Shown: positions 1 to 6,727, counted from the first letter of the stretch. The stretch is DNA of 12,424 nt from JBGPJM01 sp041485385 (GCA_041485385.1 JBGPJM010000149.1:1-12424), one strand, 5' to 3'. The notes: generated from the letters alone by a model not told the origin. Translations and numbers: made by a program.

Positions 1-2
1 CG

Positions 3-998
3 CTGGACGTCATCCCGGACATGACTCGTGCGGACGTCACCACGACCAACCCCCCCCCTCCCCCGCTCCCTCCGGCCGACCGCGTGCTCGTGCAGGGCAC
101 CGGCAGCTACGGCTCCCGGGCCTCCCTGGTCTGCCGCCGGCGCTACCCGGACCCGGTGGTCGGGCGCACCACCGTGCTGATCGATTACACCTGGACCGCG
201 CTCGAGAACATCACGCTCGCTCCGTCCCCGGACGGGCGAGGCAACGACGCATTCCGGCTGGTGATGCTCAGCAGCATGCTCGCCAGCGCCCAGCAGGGGC
301 TGTACGACGCGAGGTACCTGGCGATCAGTGATGTGCAGGGCCGCCGCCGGACGATCGAGCTGAGCGACCAGGTCCGCAACGCGCACCTGTTCCCTTCGCC
401 GCGCCCGACGGCGGTTGGTCGCTCGTTCGCGCTTCTGAAGGACAACGCGGCGACGTGGAACCCCGGAAGCCCGAGCATCGAGGTCGAGGTGCTCTCCGTC
501 CAGGGCGCGACGGGCCAACTCGGCGTGCAGGGGTACCGGGCCGACACGACGAACCCCAATGACGACTCGCTCTCGGTGTGGCTGGAATGGGTCGATGCTC
601 CCGCCGTGATCGGGGCGGGCGCGGTCATCCAGGTTTCGCTGCGGGTCACCGCCACTCCCGCGACCGACCCCGGCGACCTGAACCACGACGGCGCCCGCGG
701 CTGCGCCGACGTCGCCCTGCTGGATTTTCAGCTCGGGCGCACCTCCGCCGACCCGCTGTTCGACGCCTACGCCGACCTTGACCACAACGGCGTGATCAAT
801 CAGGCCGACCGCGCCCTGCTGCTCGCCTCGCTCGATACCCTCAGCGCGGACTGGAACCACTCCGGCGGCATCAACAGCCAGGACTTCTTCGATTTCCTGA
901 CCTCGTTCTTCGCCGCCGACGCTGATTTCAACGCCGACGGCGCGACCAACTCGCAGGATTTCTTCGATTTCCTGGGGGCGTTCTTCGCGGGTTGCTGA
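3..998 (+). CDS. Secreted-type protein with two dockerin-like pairs, 5' partial
   Basis: The frame is open to the window edge. The first ATG (21) has no signal peptide or ribosome site, so the true start is probably upstream. An early Pro-rich stretch (PPPPPLPP) looks like a linker. The next ~180 residues are rich in short beta-type segments and match no family I recognise. The C-terminus carries four 12-residue calcium loops: DLNHDGARGCAD (from 675), DLDHNGVINQAD (774), DWNHSGGINSQD (849) and DFNADGATNSQD (924). The last two are each followed by FFDFL, and the protein ends in Gly-Cys. The first pair resembles ordinary dockerin type I loops and the second is the Phycisphaerae tail also found in the gene at 1325-2725. 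By analogy to dockerins the tail should bind calcium and mediate attachment outside the cytoplasm; this is inference. The catalytic or structural role of the upstream part is unknown. Confidence 0.8.
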   Translation: MDVIPDMTRADVTTTNPPPPPLPPADRVLVQGTGSYGSRASLVCRRRYPDPVVGRTTVLIDYTWTALENITLAPSPDGRGNDAFRLVMLSSMLASAQQGLYDARYLAISDVQGRRRTIELSDQVRNAHLFPSPRPTAVGRSFALLKDNAATWNPGSPSIEVEVLSVQGATGQLGVQGYRADTTNPNDDSLSVWLEWVDAPAVIGAGAVIQVSLRVTATPATDPGDLNHDGARGCADVALLDFQLGRTSADPLFDAYADLDHNGVINQADRALLLASLDTLSADWNHSGGINSQDFFDFLTSFFAADADFNADGATNSQDFFDFLGAFFAGC

Positions 999-1031
999 CC
1001 GATCGAGTCGCCCCCCGCCCTCCCCGCGTCC

Positions 1032-1196
1032 TCAGCGGGCGCCGGGCGCCGAGCGTGCCGCGTCGTCCGACTGCCGCTTGTCGGTGACCACGTGCCCGCG
1101 AGCGACGACGATCACGGTGCTGCGGAGCGTGGAGATATCCGCCAGCGGATCGCCCGAAACGCAGACCAGGTCGGCCGCGAAGCCCCGGTCGATCGT
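1032..1196 (-). pseudogene. Amidohydrolase C-terminal remnant
   Basis: Read on the minus strand, about 40 residues match the C-terminal end of metal-dependent amidohydrolases of the imidazolonepropionase/prolidase-like type. The sequence runs TIDRGFAADLVCVSGDPL, then ADISTLRSTVIVVARGHVV, against the family pattern G-x-I-x-x-G-x-x-ADLVVL-x-GDPL-x-DI...V-x-x-GR-V. The frame ends in TGA at 1032-1034. Upstream on the same strand the similarity stops near 1196, and the oppositely oriented gene at 1325-2725 occupies the place where the ~350-residue catalytic barrel should be. No metal-binding His or Asp motif is present, so this cannot be an active enzyme. It is most simply the 3' stump left by a deletion or rearrangement. 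The open frame can be extended to a GTG at 1337, but those extra residues have no family likeness. Confidence 0.6.
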
Positions 1197-1288
1197 CGGG
1201 CGATCAAAGGGCGGCGAGCGAGACCACCCGTGGCCCGAGGTCAGGAAAAACCAGCCGCGGACCCGTTGGCGGCACGGGCCGGCGATGG

Positions 1289-1324
1289 TAGAGTTGATGT
1301 CTCCACCAGCAGAGAGGGCGCACG
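1289..1324 (+). promoter_or_regulatory. Ribosome site and possible promoter of the secreted dockerin protein
   Basis: AGAGAGG at 1311-1317 lies 7 bases before the ATG at 1325 and fixes that start. A weak sigma70-like pair precedes it: TTGGCG at 1266-1271, a 17-base spacer, and TAGAGT at 1289-1294, each matching 4 of 6 consensus bases. The ribosome site is convincing; the promoter is only a suggestion. Confidence 0.4.
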
Positions 1325-2725
1325 ATGAGAAATGCACGCTCGGGGCGACGTGTCGCGGGGATGATCGCGGGCGCGGGGCTCGCGGCCGGCTCCCTGCCGG
1401 CGATGGCCCAGACCGACTGCTCGCACACCGGCCCGGACGTGATCGTCGGCGACATCACCGGCGTGTCGAACTACGCCTCCAGCGGCGACCTGGAGGCGTT
1501 CTCCCTCGGTGGCAGCCTCTGCAACACCGGCAACATCTGGGTCAACTTCAACGGGAGCACGAACCAGCACCCCATCATCACGCAGAACCTGTACCGCCTG
1601 AAGACCGTCGACGGTGCGGCGAGGTTCGAGCAGATCGGCATGGGGTGGGCCTTCCACACGTTTTTCGCCCTCAGCAGCCAGCTCTGCTGCACGAGCTGCC
1701 AGGCGACCGACGGCACGCACCTGGGCGTCCGCTGCGCGGATCCCGAGACGGCCTCCCGCATGGGATCGCAGTCCGGCCTGGGGCCACGCTACCAGGTGAA
1801 CGCGTCCACCGGCGCGTTCCTGTACCCTCCGGCGAGCCCGCCGTTCACCGGCACCGTCGCGCGCCGGCTCCAGGCGCACATCGCCGATCTCGATCCGGCG
1901 CAGTTCGGCGGGGGGCAGAATTTCCTCGAGGCGCTCACCCTGGCCTCCGACGACGCCACGGCCGGCAACAGCGTCAACAACGCCTCGTACCGCGCCTGCA
2001 CGATCAGCGGCACCGGCAGCGCCTGGAACATGGCGCTGGCCGGGACCACCCACCGCGAACAGGCGGCGGTCTACGCGTGGCAAGGCGTTGACACTACGGT
2101 CACGGTGCAGGGGGCGAGCATCCCCGGCGACGGCCGGTTCCTCGTCGCCGCCCGCGCGACCGATCTGGGCGCGGGCCACTGGCGCTACGAGTACGCCGTC
2201 GAGAACCTCACGTCGCACCGCTCCGGCCGGTCCTTCTCGGTGCCGCTCGCGCCGGGCCTGGTCGCCGCCAACATCGGCTTCCATGACGTGGACTACCACA
2301 GCGGCGACGGCGGCGGCAACGTGAACTTCGACGGCACCGACTGGCCCGGAACCCCGGCCGCCGGCGCCGTGACCTGGTCCACGAGCACGTTCGATCAGAA
2401 CGCCAATGCCAACGCGCTCCGCTGGGGCACGCTGTACAGCTTCCGGTTCGACACTGACTCGCCCCCCGCGACCGGCGAGGTCGCCATCGGCCTCTTCCGG
2501 CCCGGCACGCCCGATTCCGTGACCGTCGGCGGCCTGCCCGTCCCGTCCGCGCCTCCCTGCCCGGCCGATTGGAACCACTCCGGCACGCTCGACAGCCAGG
2601 ATTTCTTCGACTTCCTCCTGGATCTCTTCGCGCTGCCTCCCGCGGCGGACTTCAACGGCGACGGCCTGACCAACAGCCAGGACTTCTTCGACTTCCTTGT
2701 CGCGTTCTTCAACGGCTGCCCGTAG
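1325..2725 (+). CDS. Secreted protein with GC-type dockerin-like C-terminus
   Basis: A 466-residue protein with a clear Sec signal peptide: an Arg-rich N-terminus, a hydrophobic core over residues 11-24, and AMA before a likely cut after Ala28. The mature body (about 30-405) is rich in Gly, Ser, Thr and Asn, and Cys are clustered (CC-TSC around residues 120-125). I do not recognise a catalytic domain in it. The tail, residues 412-466, has two calcium-type loops, DWNHSGTLDSQD and DFNGDGLTNSQD, each followed by FFDFL. It ends NGCP, one residue beyond the Gly-Cys that normally closes this tail. Cys412 just before the first loop and Cys465 at the end could pair. The start is set by AGAGAGG 7 bases upstream. 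It is related to the 3-998 product through the tail only. Likely location is the periplasm, cell surface or outside; the function is unknown. Confidence 0.9.
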   Translation: MRNARSGRRVAGMIAGAGLAAGSLPAMAQTDCSHTGPDVIVGDITGVSNYASSGDLEAFSLGGSLCNTGNIWVNFNGSTNQHPIITQNLYRLKTVDGAARFEQIGMGWAFHTFFALSSQLCCTSCQATDGTHLGVRCADPETASRMGSQSGLGPRYQVNASTGAFLYPPASPPFTGTVARRLQAHIADLDPAQFGGGQNFLEALTLASDDATAGNSVNNASYRACTISGTGSAWNMALAGTTHREQAAVYAWQGVDTTVTVQGASIPGDGRFLVAARATDLGAGHWRYEYAVENLTSHRSGRSFSVPLAPGLVAANIGFHDVDYHSGDGGGNVNFDGTDWPGTPAAGAVTWSTSTFDQNANANALRWGTLYSFRFDTDSPPATGEVAIGLFRPGTPDSVTVGGLPVPSAPPCPADWNHSGTLDSQDFFDFLLDLFALPPAADFNGDGLTNSQDFFDFLVAFFNGCP

Positions 2726-2866
2726 GAGCACCGGGAAGTCACGGCCGTGCCGGCGGTTTGGCTCGCGCGGGTCCGGCGCGTCATCGCGCGCCCGTCGGCG
2801 GGTTCGCAACGGTCCCGCCGCCCGTTTCGCCGATAACAGCCAGGGGACTGTCCAAGGAGACCGCCC

Positions 2867-3783
2867 GTGTGCCGCTTCGTCATGTACATGGGGCCCCCCC
2901 TGACCCTCGCCTCGCTCATCACCGAGCCGGTGAACTCGCTCATCAACCAGTCGATCCACAGCCGCGAGCAGGCCGAGCCACTCAACGGCGACGGATTCGG
3001 CGTCGCCTGGTACGCGCCGCGCCTGAGCCGCTTCCGGCGGTGTTCCGCGCCATCACGCCCGCCTGGAACAACACCAACCTCCAGAGCCTCGCGCGCGTGA
3101 CGTGCAGCGGGTGCATCCTTGCTCACGTCCGCGCGGCCACGATGGGCGCCGCCGCCGCCGAGCTCAACTGCCATCCCTTCACCGCCGGTCCCTACGCCTT
3201 CATGCACAACGGCGACGTCGCCGGGTTTTCTGCCATCCGGCGCTCGATGCTGGAGAGGCTCTCCGACGAGGCCTTTGCCTCGATCCGCGGCAACACGGAT
3301 TCCGAGCACGTCTTCGCCCTCTTTCAGGACCAGGCCCGCGAGACCCGGCGCCCAAGCCCCCGCTCGCGCAACAACGGTTCCCGTTCCGCTCCGGCGCCCC
3401 TCGACCCCGCCGAGCGGCTCGCCGATGCGCTGGGGCGGACGATCGAGCAGGTTGTCTCCATGAGCCGCCGGGCCGGGGTCGAGAAGAACAACACGTATCT
3501 GAACATCGCCGTCTCTGACGGGCGCTGCGCCGCCGCCTGCCGCTTCACCACCGACAAGCCCGAGGAGGCGCTCTCGCTGTACCTGCACAGCGGCACCCGC
3601 TACGTCTGCGATGGCGGCGTCTGCCGCATGGTCAACCCTGCGCGCGGCAAGCGGGCGGTCCTGCTCTCATCCGAGCGTCTCAGCGACGACCCCGGGTGGG
3701 AGGTTGTCCCGAACAACCACATCGTCGTCATCCGCGAGGACCGGTCGGTCTTCCGGCGAGAGTGCGCCGTCGTGGCCGCCTGA
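2867..3783 (+). pseudogene. Class II glutamine amidotransferase (YafJ/EgtC-like), frameshifted
   Basis: The GTG start follows AAGGAGA (2854-2860) by 6 bases and gives M-C-R-F, placing the N-terminal nucleophile Cys at residue 2. The family motif NGDGFGVAWY is at residues 40-49. The frame then has to change: homology continues one frame back from about 3022 with PEPLPAVFRAITPAWNN, HVRAAT (cac at 3124), NCHPF, FMHNGDVAGF (near 3204) and GNTDSEH (about 3290-3308), ending TGA at 3781-3783. Joined, the protein would be about 305 residues, a normal size for this N-terminal-nucleophile hydrolase family, which releases ammonia from glutamine or related amides. Without a shift, translation stops at 3098-3100 after 77 residues. 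One base is missing between about 3017 and 3028. No slippery heptamer is visible there, so this is either a young pseudogene or a sequencing error. The physiological substrate is unknown. Confidence 0.85.
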
Positions 3784-3849
3784 CCCCCCAATACCGGGAA
3801 ATCCGGGACAAAACGGACGGACTTCACCGATTTAGGGTGCAAAATCCTA

Positions 3850-3878
3850 TTGACAGATACAGGACATACCTGTATCTT
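3850..3878 (+). promoter_or_regulatory. Sigma70-type promoter with embedded palindromic operator
   Basis: A perfect -35 TTGACA (3850-3855), a 17-base spacer and a -10-like TATCTT (3873-3878) stand upstream of the small secreted gene at 3955. Between and overlapping the two hexamers lies a perfect inverted repeat: AGATACAGG (3855-3863), 5-base centre ACATA, CCTGTATCT (3869-3877). A palindrome that fills the spacer is the usual geometry of a repressor site. The surrounding ~150 bases are clearly less GC-rich than the genes. The repressor is not identified, and no regulator gene lies in the window. Confidence 0.65.
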
Positions 3879-3882
3879 CGGA

Positions 3883-3938
3883 CATTGCATTACCCCCGGC
3901 AATGGTTGCCGCGGGGTGACAATGCATTCAGTTTTTTT
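3883..3938 (+). promoter_or_regulatory. Leader stem-loop followed by a U-run
   Basis: The predicted transcript leader folds as a hairpin: ACCCCCGGCAA (3892-3902), loop TGG, TTGCCGCGGGGT (3906-3917), pairing with one bulged C. An outer pair, CATTG (3883-3887) with CAATG (3920-3924), extends the stem across a small internal loop. Seven T follow at 3932-3938, before the ribosome site of the gene at 3955. This could be an mRNA-protecting 5' hairpin or a weak attenuator. GACATTGCATT (3881-3891) and GACAATGCATT (3918-3928) are also near-identical direct repeats flanking the inner stem. Confidence 0.45.
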
Positions 3939-3954
3939 AATATTGGAGATTCGA

Positions 3955-4386
3955 ATGTTCAAGCGCACCGCGATCGTTGCAGCTGTGTGTGTTGTCTGCG
4001 CGAGCATGGCAGGAGCGACGACGTCCAACAAGGTCAAGATCAAGGAGTTCACTCCTGTGGGGCCCGGCATCGACGCGAACCCTAACGCCGATGGAACCGC
4101 GCACCTCACCTATGACCCGGTGACCGATACAACCGAGGTCCGGCTCACCATCACCAGCTTCCTGCCCAACACCGTCTACGGCGTCGAGGTTTCGAATGAC
4201 GCCGGCCAACTGCTCCTCGTGAACGACGCGATCGTTACCAATCCCGCGGGGAACGGCTCGATACGGATGGTGGCGCTCCAGAACGGCACGGTGCAGACGG
4301 TCGTCAAGATCTTCCAGTTCAACGGCTTCCCTGACACCATGGACATCGTCGATGCCGACGAGGAGCGGGCGATCGGCGTTCCCTGA
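3955..4386 (+). CDS. Small secreted beta-rich protein, unknown function
   Basis: A 143-residue protein starting at ATG 3955, with GGAG at 3945-3948 6 bases upstream. The frame is open further upstream, to 3850, but that part overlaps the promoter and leader. The signal peptide MFKRTAIVAAVCVVCASMAGA ends in a good signal-peptidase I site (AGA, cut before Thr22). The mature ~122 residues alternate hydrophobic and polar residues: TAHLTYDPVTDTTEVRLTI, then LPNTVYGVEVS, then GNGSIRMVAL. This suggests a small single-domain beta-sandwich. It has no Cys in the mature part, no dockerin-like tail and no membrane anchor. It is probably exported and soluble or surface-associated. It stands alone, with its own strong promoter and a likely terminator, so its expression appears separately controlled. 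I do not recognise a named family. Confidence 0.8.
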   Translation: MFKRTAIVAAVCVVCASMAGATTSNKVKIKEFTPVGPGIDANPNADGTAHLTYDPVTDTTEVRLTITSFLPNTVYGVEVSNDAGQLLLVNDAIVTNPAGNGSIRMVALQNGTVQTVVKIFQFNGFPDTMDIVDADEERAIGVP

Positions 4387-4425
4387 TCCGTCCGAACCTC
4401 GCCGAGCAGCACCCTGATTGACCGC

Positions 4426-4454
4426 ACGGCCCCGCGTTTCCCGCGCGGGGCCGT
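4426..4454. terminator. Terminator-like hairpin between convergent genes
   Basis: Perfect 11-bp arms ACGGCCCCGCG (4426-4436) and CGCGGGGCCGT (4444-4454) are separated by a 7-base loop. It sits 39 bases after the stop of the small secreted gene and about 40 bases beyond the stop of the convergent aminotransferase. The trailing sequence on the plus strand (TCTCGTTC) is only weakly T-rich. It is therefore a plausible bidirectional terminator without a classical U-tract. Confidence 0.55.
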
Positions 4455-4496
4455 TCTCGTTCAGGATTCCTTGCGCCAGGTCGACGTCCGGCCATG

Positions 4497-5786
4497 TCAG
4501 CGTGATGAACGGACCGACTCCACCATCTGCCCGAGGCGCTCCAGTCCCGCCTTCAGGTTCGGAGTCGGAGGCCCGAAGCTGAACCGCACGAACTTCTCCA
4601 GCGGCGATGTCCCGGCGCGCTTCTTGTGCGGGTTCACGTCGAAGAACTCCCCCGGCACCGTCAGCACCCTGTGCTTGAACGCCTCGCGCATGAACCCCAT
4701 ACCCGTGCTCAGGGAAGCCGGCAGCTCCGCCACCGAGCCCCATGCGTAGAAGGTGCCGCCGCCCATCTCCGGCCTTCCCGGGAACTTCACGCCCAGCTCG
4801 CGCAGGGCGTCCAGCGTCAGCCGCCGCTTGCGCGCGAAGACAGCCCGCACCGCCGCCGTCTCCTGGTCCGCCCGCCCGGGCTCCAGCACCGCCACCGCCG
4901 CGCGTTGGATCGGGCGCGACGGGCCGCCGTCGATGAAGCTCCCCGCCGCCGTCAGCGCAGTGATCACGCTCCTGGGCGCCACCACCCACCCCACGCGCCA
5001 CCCGGGGTACCGGAAGCACTTCGTCAGCCCGTCGAAGATCACCACCGGGTCGCGGTTCACATCCTCGACGTACGCCGCGGCACTCACCGGCCCGTCGCCG
5101 GGCGCCCCGTCAGCTCCATAGATGTAGTGCGAGTAGAACTCGTCCATCAGCAGCGTGCACGACCGCCGGCGCGCCATCTCCACCCACGCCGTCAACTCCT
5201 GCCCCGCCACGACCACCCCGGTCGGGTTGCACGGGTTGCTGATCAGGAGCGCCCCGATCCCGTCGCGCTGCACCCGGGCGTCCAGCTCGTCCGGATCGAT
5301 CCGGAAGCCATCCGCGCCCGGCAGCTCGATCCACGTGGGGTTGAGCCGGTGGAACGTCGTGAGCAGGTCCTCGTACGCCGTGTAGTCTGGCGTGAAGTAC
5401 CCCAGGCGCACGCCGTCAAGCGACGCCCCCGCGCGCGTGAGCGCCGCCCGCCCGCCGGGGGCCACCGCCACGTTCTCGGCGGTGTACTGCGACGCCTTGC
5501 CGCGCCGGTACAGCCGGTTGTAGTGCGCGGCCACGGCCTCGCGAAGCTCGGGGATCCCCTCCACCGGCCCGTACGCATGGTCCGCCGGGTCGATCGGGAT
5601 CTGGTTCATCCGCGGCGGGGCCCCCTCGATATCGCCCACCTCCGGCTGACCCTGGCCGAGGTTCGACCACGACGGGTCGCCCATGCGGAACCCCACCTTC
5701 ATGGCTTCCACGTTCACACGGATCACACCCATGAAGGGCAGCTGCCGGAACGCCGCGCAGGATTCGCTGGTGGTCATGGCCCGCAT
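4497..5786 (-). CDS. PLP-dependent aminotransferase, class I/II (fold type I)
   Basis: The 429-residue product has the class I/II aminotransferase landmarks in order. These are a substrate/cofactor loop around YGPVEGIPELREAVA (residues 72-86), NPCNPTG (184-190) with the PLP-hydroxyl-contacting Asn, DEFY (215-218) whose Asp pairs with the pyridine nitrogen, and the Schiff-base Lys256 in LTKCFRYPGWRVGW. Arg264 binds phosphate, and Arg401 in RFSFG should bind the substrate carboxylate. All key residues are present, so it should be an active cytoplasmic transaminase. Its amino acid substrate cannot be read from sequence; aspartate-aminotransferase-like or amino acid/2-oxoacid specificity are the main options. 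A second Met at residue 4 (5777) is an alternative start; a G-rich GGAGG about 10 bases upstream favours 5786. It is a single-gene unit, convergent with 3955-4386 and divergent from 5869. Confidence 0.92.
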   Translation of the reverse strand: MRAMTTSESCAAFRQLPFMGVIRVNVEAMKVGFRMGDPSWSNLGQGQPEVGDIEGAPPRMNQIPIDPADHAYGPVEGIPELREAVAAHYNRLYRRGKASQYTAENVAVAPGGRAALTRAGASLDGVRLGYFTPDYTAYEDLLTTFHRLNPTWIELPGADGFRIDPDELDARVQRDGIGALLISNPCNPTGVVVAGQELTAWVEMARRRSCTLLMDEFYSHYIYGADGAPGDGPVSAAAYVEDVNRDPVVIFDGLTKCFRYPGWRVGWVVAPRSVITALTAAGSFIDGGPSRPIQRAAVAVLEPGRADQETAAVRAVFARKRRLTLDALRELGVKFPGRPEMGGGTFYAWGSVAELPASLSTGMGFMREAFKHRVLTVPGEFFDVNPHKKRAGTSPLEKFVRFSFGPPTPNLKAGLERLGQMVESVRSSR

Positions 5787-5868
5787 CGTAGCGGCCCCTC
5801 CCCGGAGCGCGGCGGCTCTGGCGGGCGTGCAGCCGCCGCGCTACCGTCGCCCGAAGGAGCACCGCCGC

Positions 5869-6168
5869 ATGGCCAAGGGTCAGCACCTCTCCCACCACCA
5901 GCACGGGATCGTGAAGCGCTACTACGCGAACCTCGACACCCTCTCCCTGCAGAAGCTCGGCGAGATCGTCTCCGACCTCTACCTCTGCACCGACGCCAGG
6001 AAGGCCGCGCCGATGTGGAAGCGCGCGGAGCAGGCGCTCGCGAAGGCCGGGGCCGACCCGGCGCGAGTCGGCAAGCTGCTGGCGGATCGGAACGTCGAGG
6101 GCCTGGCGAAGCTCGTCGGGGAGCTGAGCGGTCCCGGTGGCGCTCCCGGGCCGGGCGCGCGCCGCTGA
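5869..6168 (+). CDS. Small conserved-looking hypothetical protein
   Basis: A 99-residue protein. The start at ATG 5869 is preceded by AAGGAG (5854-5859) with 9 bases spacing; the frame extends upstream across the aminotransferase promoter but without a ribosome site. The N-terminus is basic and His-rich (MAKGQHLSHHQHGIVKRYY). A helical stretch follows, LQKLGEIVSDLYLC (27-40), then a Lys/Ala-rich region with KAAPMWKRAEQAL, and a disordered Gly/Pro tail. There is no signal peptide or membrane segment, so it is cytoplasmic. The N-terminal block looks like a family I vaguely associate with planctomycetes, but I know of no function. It is divergent from the aminotransferase and 88 bases ahead of the deaminase gene, with which it could be co-transcribed. 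Confidence 0.75.
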   Translation: MAKGQHLSHHQHGIVKRYYANLDTLSLQKLGEIVSDLYLCTDARKAAPMWKRAEQALAKAGADPARVGKLLADRNVEGLAKLVGELSGPGGAPGPGARR

Positions 6169-6256
6169 GCGGCGCACCGAGCCGCTGGGATGTTCCCCGT
6201 CTTGCTCCCCGCCTCTCCGCGCTGCGAGCGGACCCCCCGGGCTGTATCATCTGCCG

Positions 6257-6727
6257 ATGGACCACACCGCCTGGATGCAGCGCGCTATCGACGAGGCGCG
6301 GGCCGGGATCAGCGCGGGCCAGTCCCCTTTCGGCGCAGTCGTCGTCCGTGGGCCGGCCCTGGTCGCCGGGGGCCACAACGAGGTCTGGCTGCGGACCGAT
6401 CCCACCGCGCACGCCGAGGTCGTCGCCATCAGGCGCGCGGCCGCCTCCATCGGTTCCATCGACCTCTCCGGCTGCGTGATGTACACGACGTGCGAGCCCT
6501 GCCCGATGTGCGCCGCCGCGATCCATTGGGCGAAGCTCGACGCGGTCTTCTTCGGCGCGACCATCGCCGATGCGCAGCACGCCGGCTTCACCGAGCTCAC
6601 CCTCCCCGCCGCCGACCTCTACCGCCTCGGCGGCAGCCGGGTTCGGCTGGCCGACGGCATCCTCGGTCCGCGGTGCGCCGCGCTGTTCGGCGAATGGACC
6701 GCCCGCGCCGACCGGCGCGTGTACTAG
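6257..6727 (+). CDS. Nucleobase deaminase, guanine-deaminase-like (CDA fold)
   Basis: The 156-residue protein has both zinc motifs of the cytidine/deoxycytidylate deaminase fold: HAE at 52-54 (zinc His plus proton-shuttle Glu) and CEPCPMC at 79-85 (zinc Cys82 and Cys85). Several features point to guanine deaminase (GuaD; guanine + water to xanthine + ammonia) rather than tRNA adenosine deaminase TadA. These are the DPTAHAEVVAIRRA context, the DAQHAGF segment (105-111), the same total length I recall for Bacillus GuaD (156), and a C-terminal Tyr. In Bacillus GuaD the tail ends in Tyr and helps close the active site. A catalytic Asp that I recall after AGF appears here as Glu113. The ATG at 6257 gives the family-like N-terminus; there is no clear ribosome site. 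TadA or a generic nucleoside deaminase remain possible, so no symbol is assigned. Confidence 0.85.
   Translation: MDHTAWMQRAIDEARAGISAGQSPFGAVVVRGPALVAGGHNEVWLRTDPTAHAEVVAIRRAAASIGSIDLSGCVMYTTCEPCPMCAAAIHWAKLDAVFFGATIADAQHAGFTELTLPAADLYRLGGSRVRLADGILGPRCAALFGEWTARADRRVY

Noticed and set aside
1241..2959. Long minus-strand open frame (572 codons) antisense to the secreted protein gene
   Set aside because: Its product is a low-information run of Arg, Gly, Val and Ala with no family likeness. The plus-strand frame has a signal peptide, ribosome site and conserved tail. Such antisense frames are expected at this GC content.
2569..3783. A 404-residue protein starting at 2569 that includes the amidotransferase C-terminal part
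   Set aside because: The first ~150 residues are out of frame with the secreted-protein tail and with the true amidotransferase start; the fusion is an artefact of the frameshift.
3855..3877. lux-box or LexA-box identity for the palindrome
   Set aside because: It contains ACAGG and CCTGT elements, but their order and spacing fit neither lux boxes (arms face the other way) nor the CTGT-N8-ACAG LexA box, and no such regulator is encoded here.
3850..3954. Upstream start of the small secreted protein at 3850
   Set aside because: It would begin within the -35 hexamer, lacks a ribosome site, and buries the clear signal peptide behind 35 residues.
4626..6479. 617-codon plus-strand open frame across the aminotransferase and beyond
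   Set aside because: It is antisense to a gene with all catalytic residues and then out of frame with two plus-strand genes. Composition is Arg/His/Pro-rich as expected of a shadow frame.
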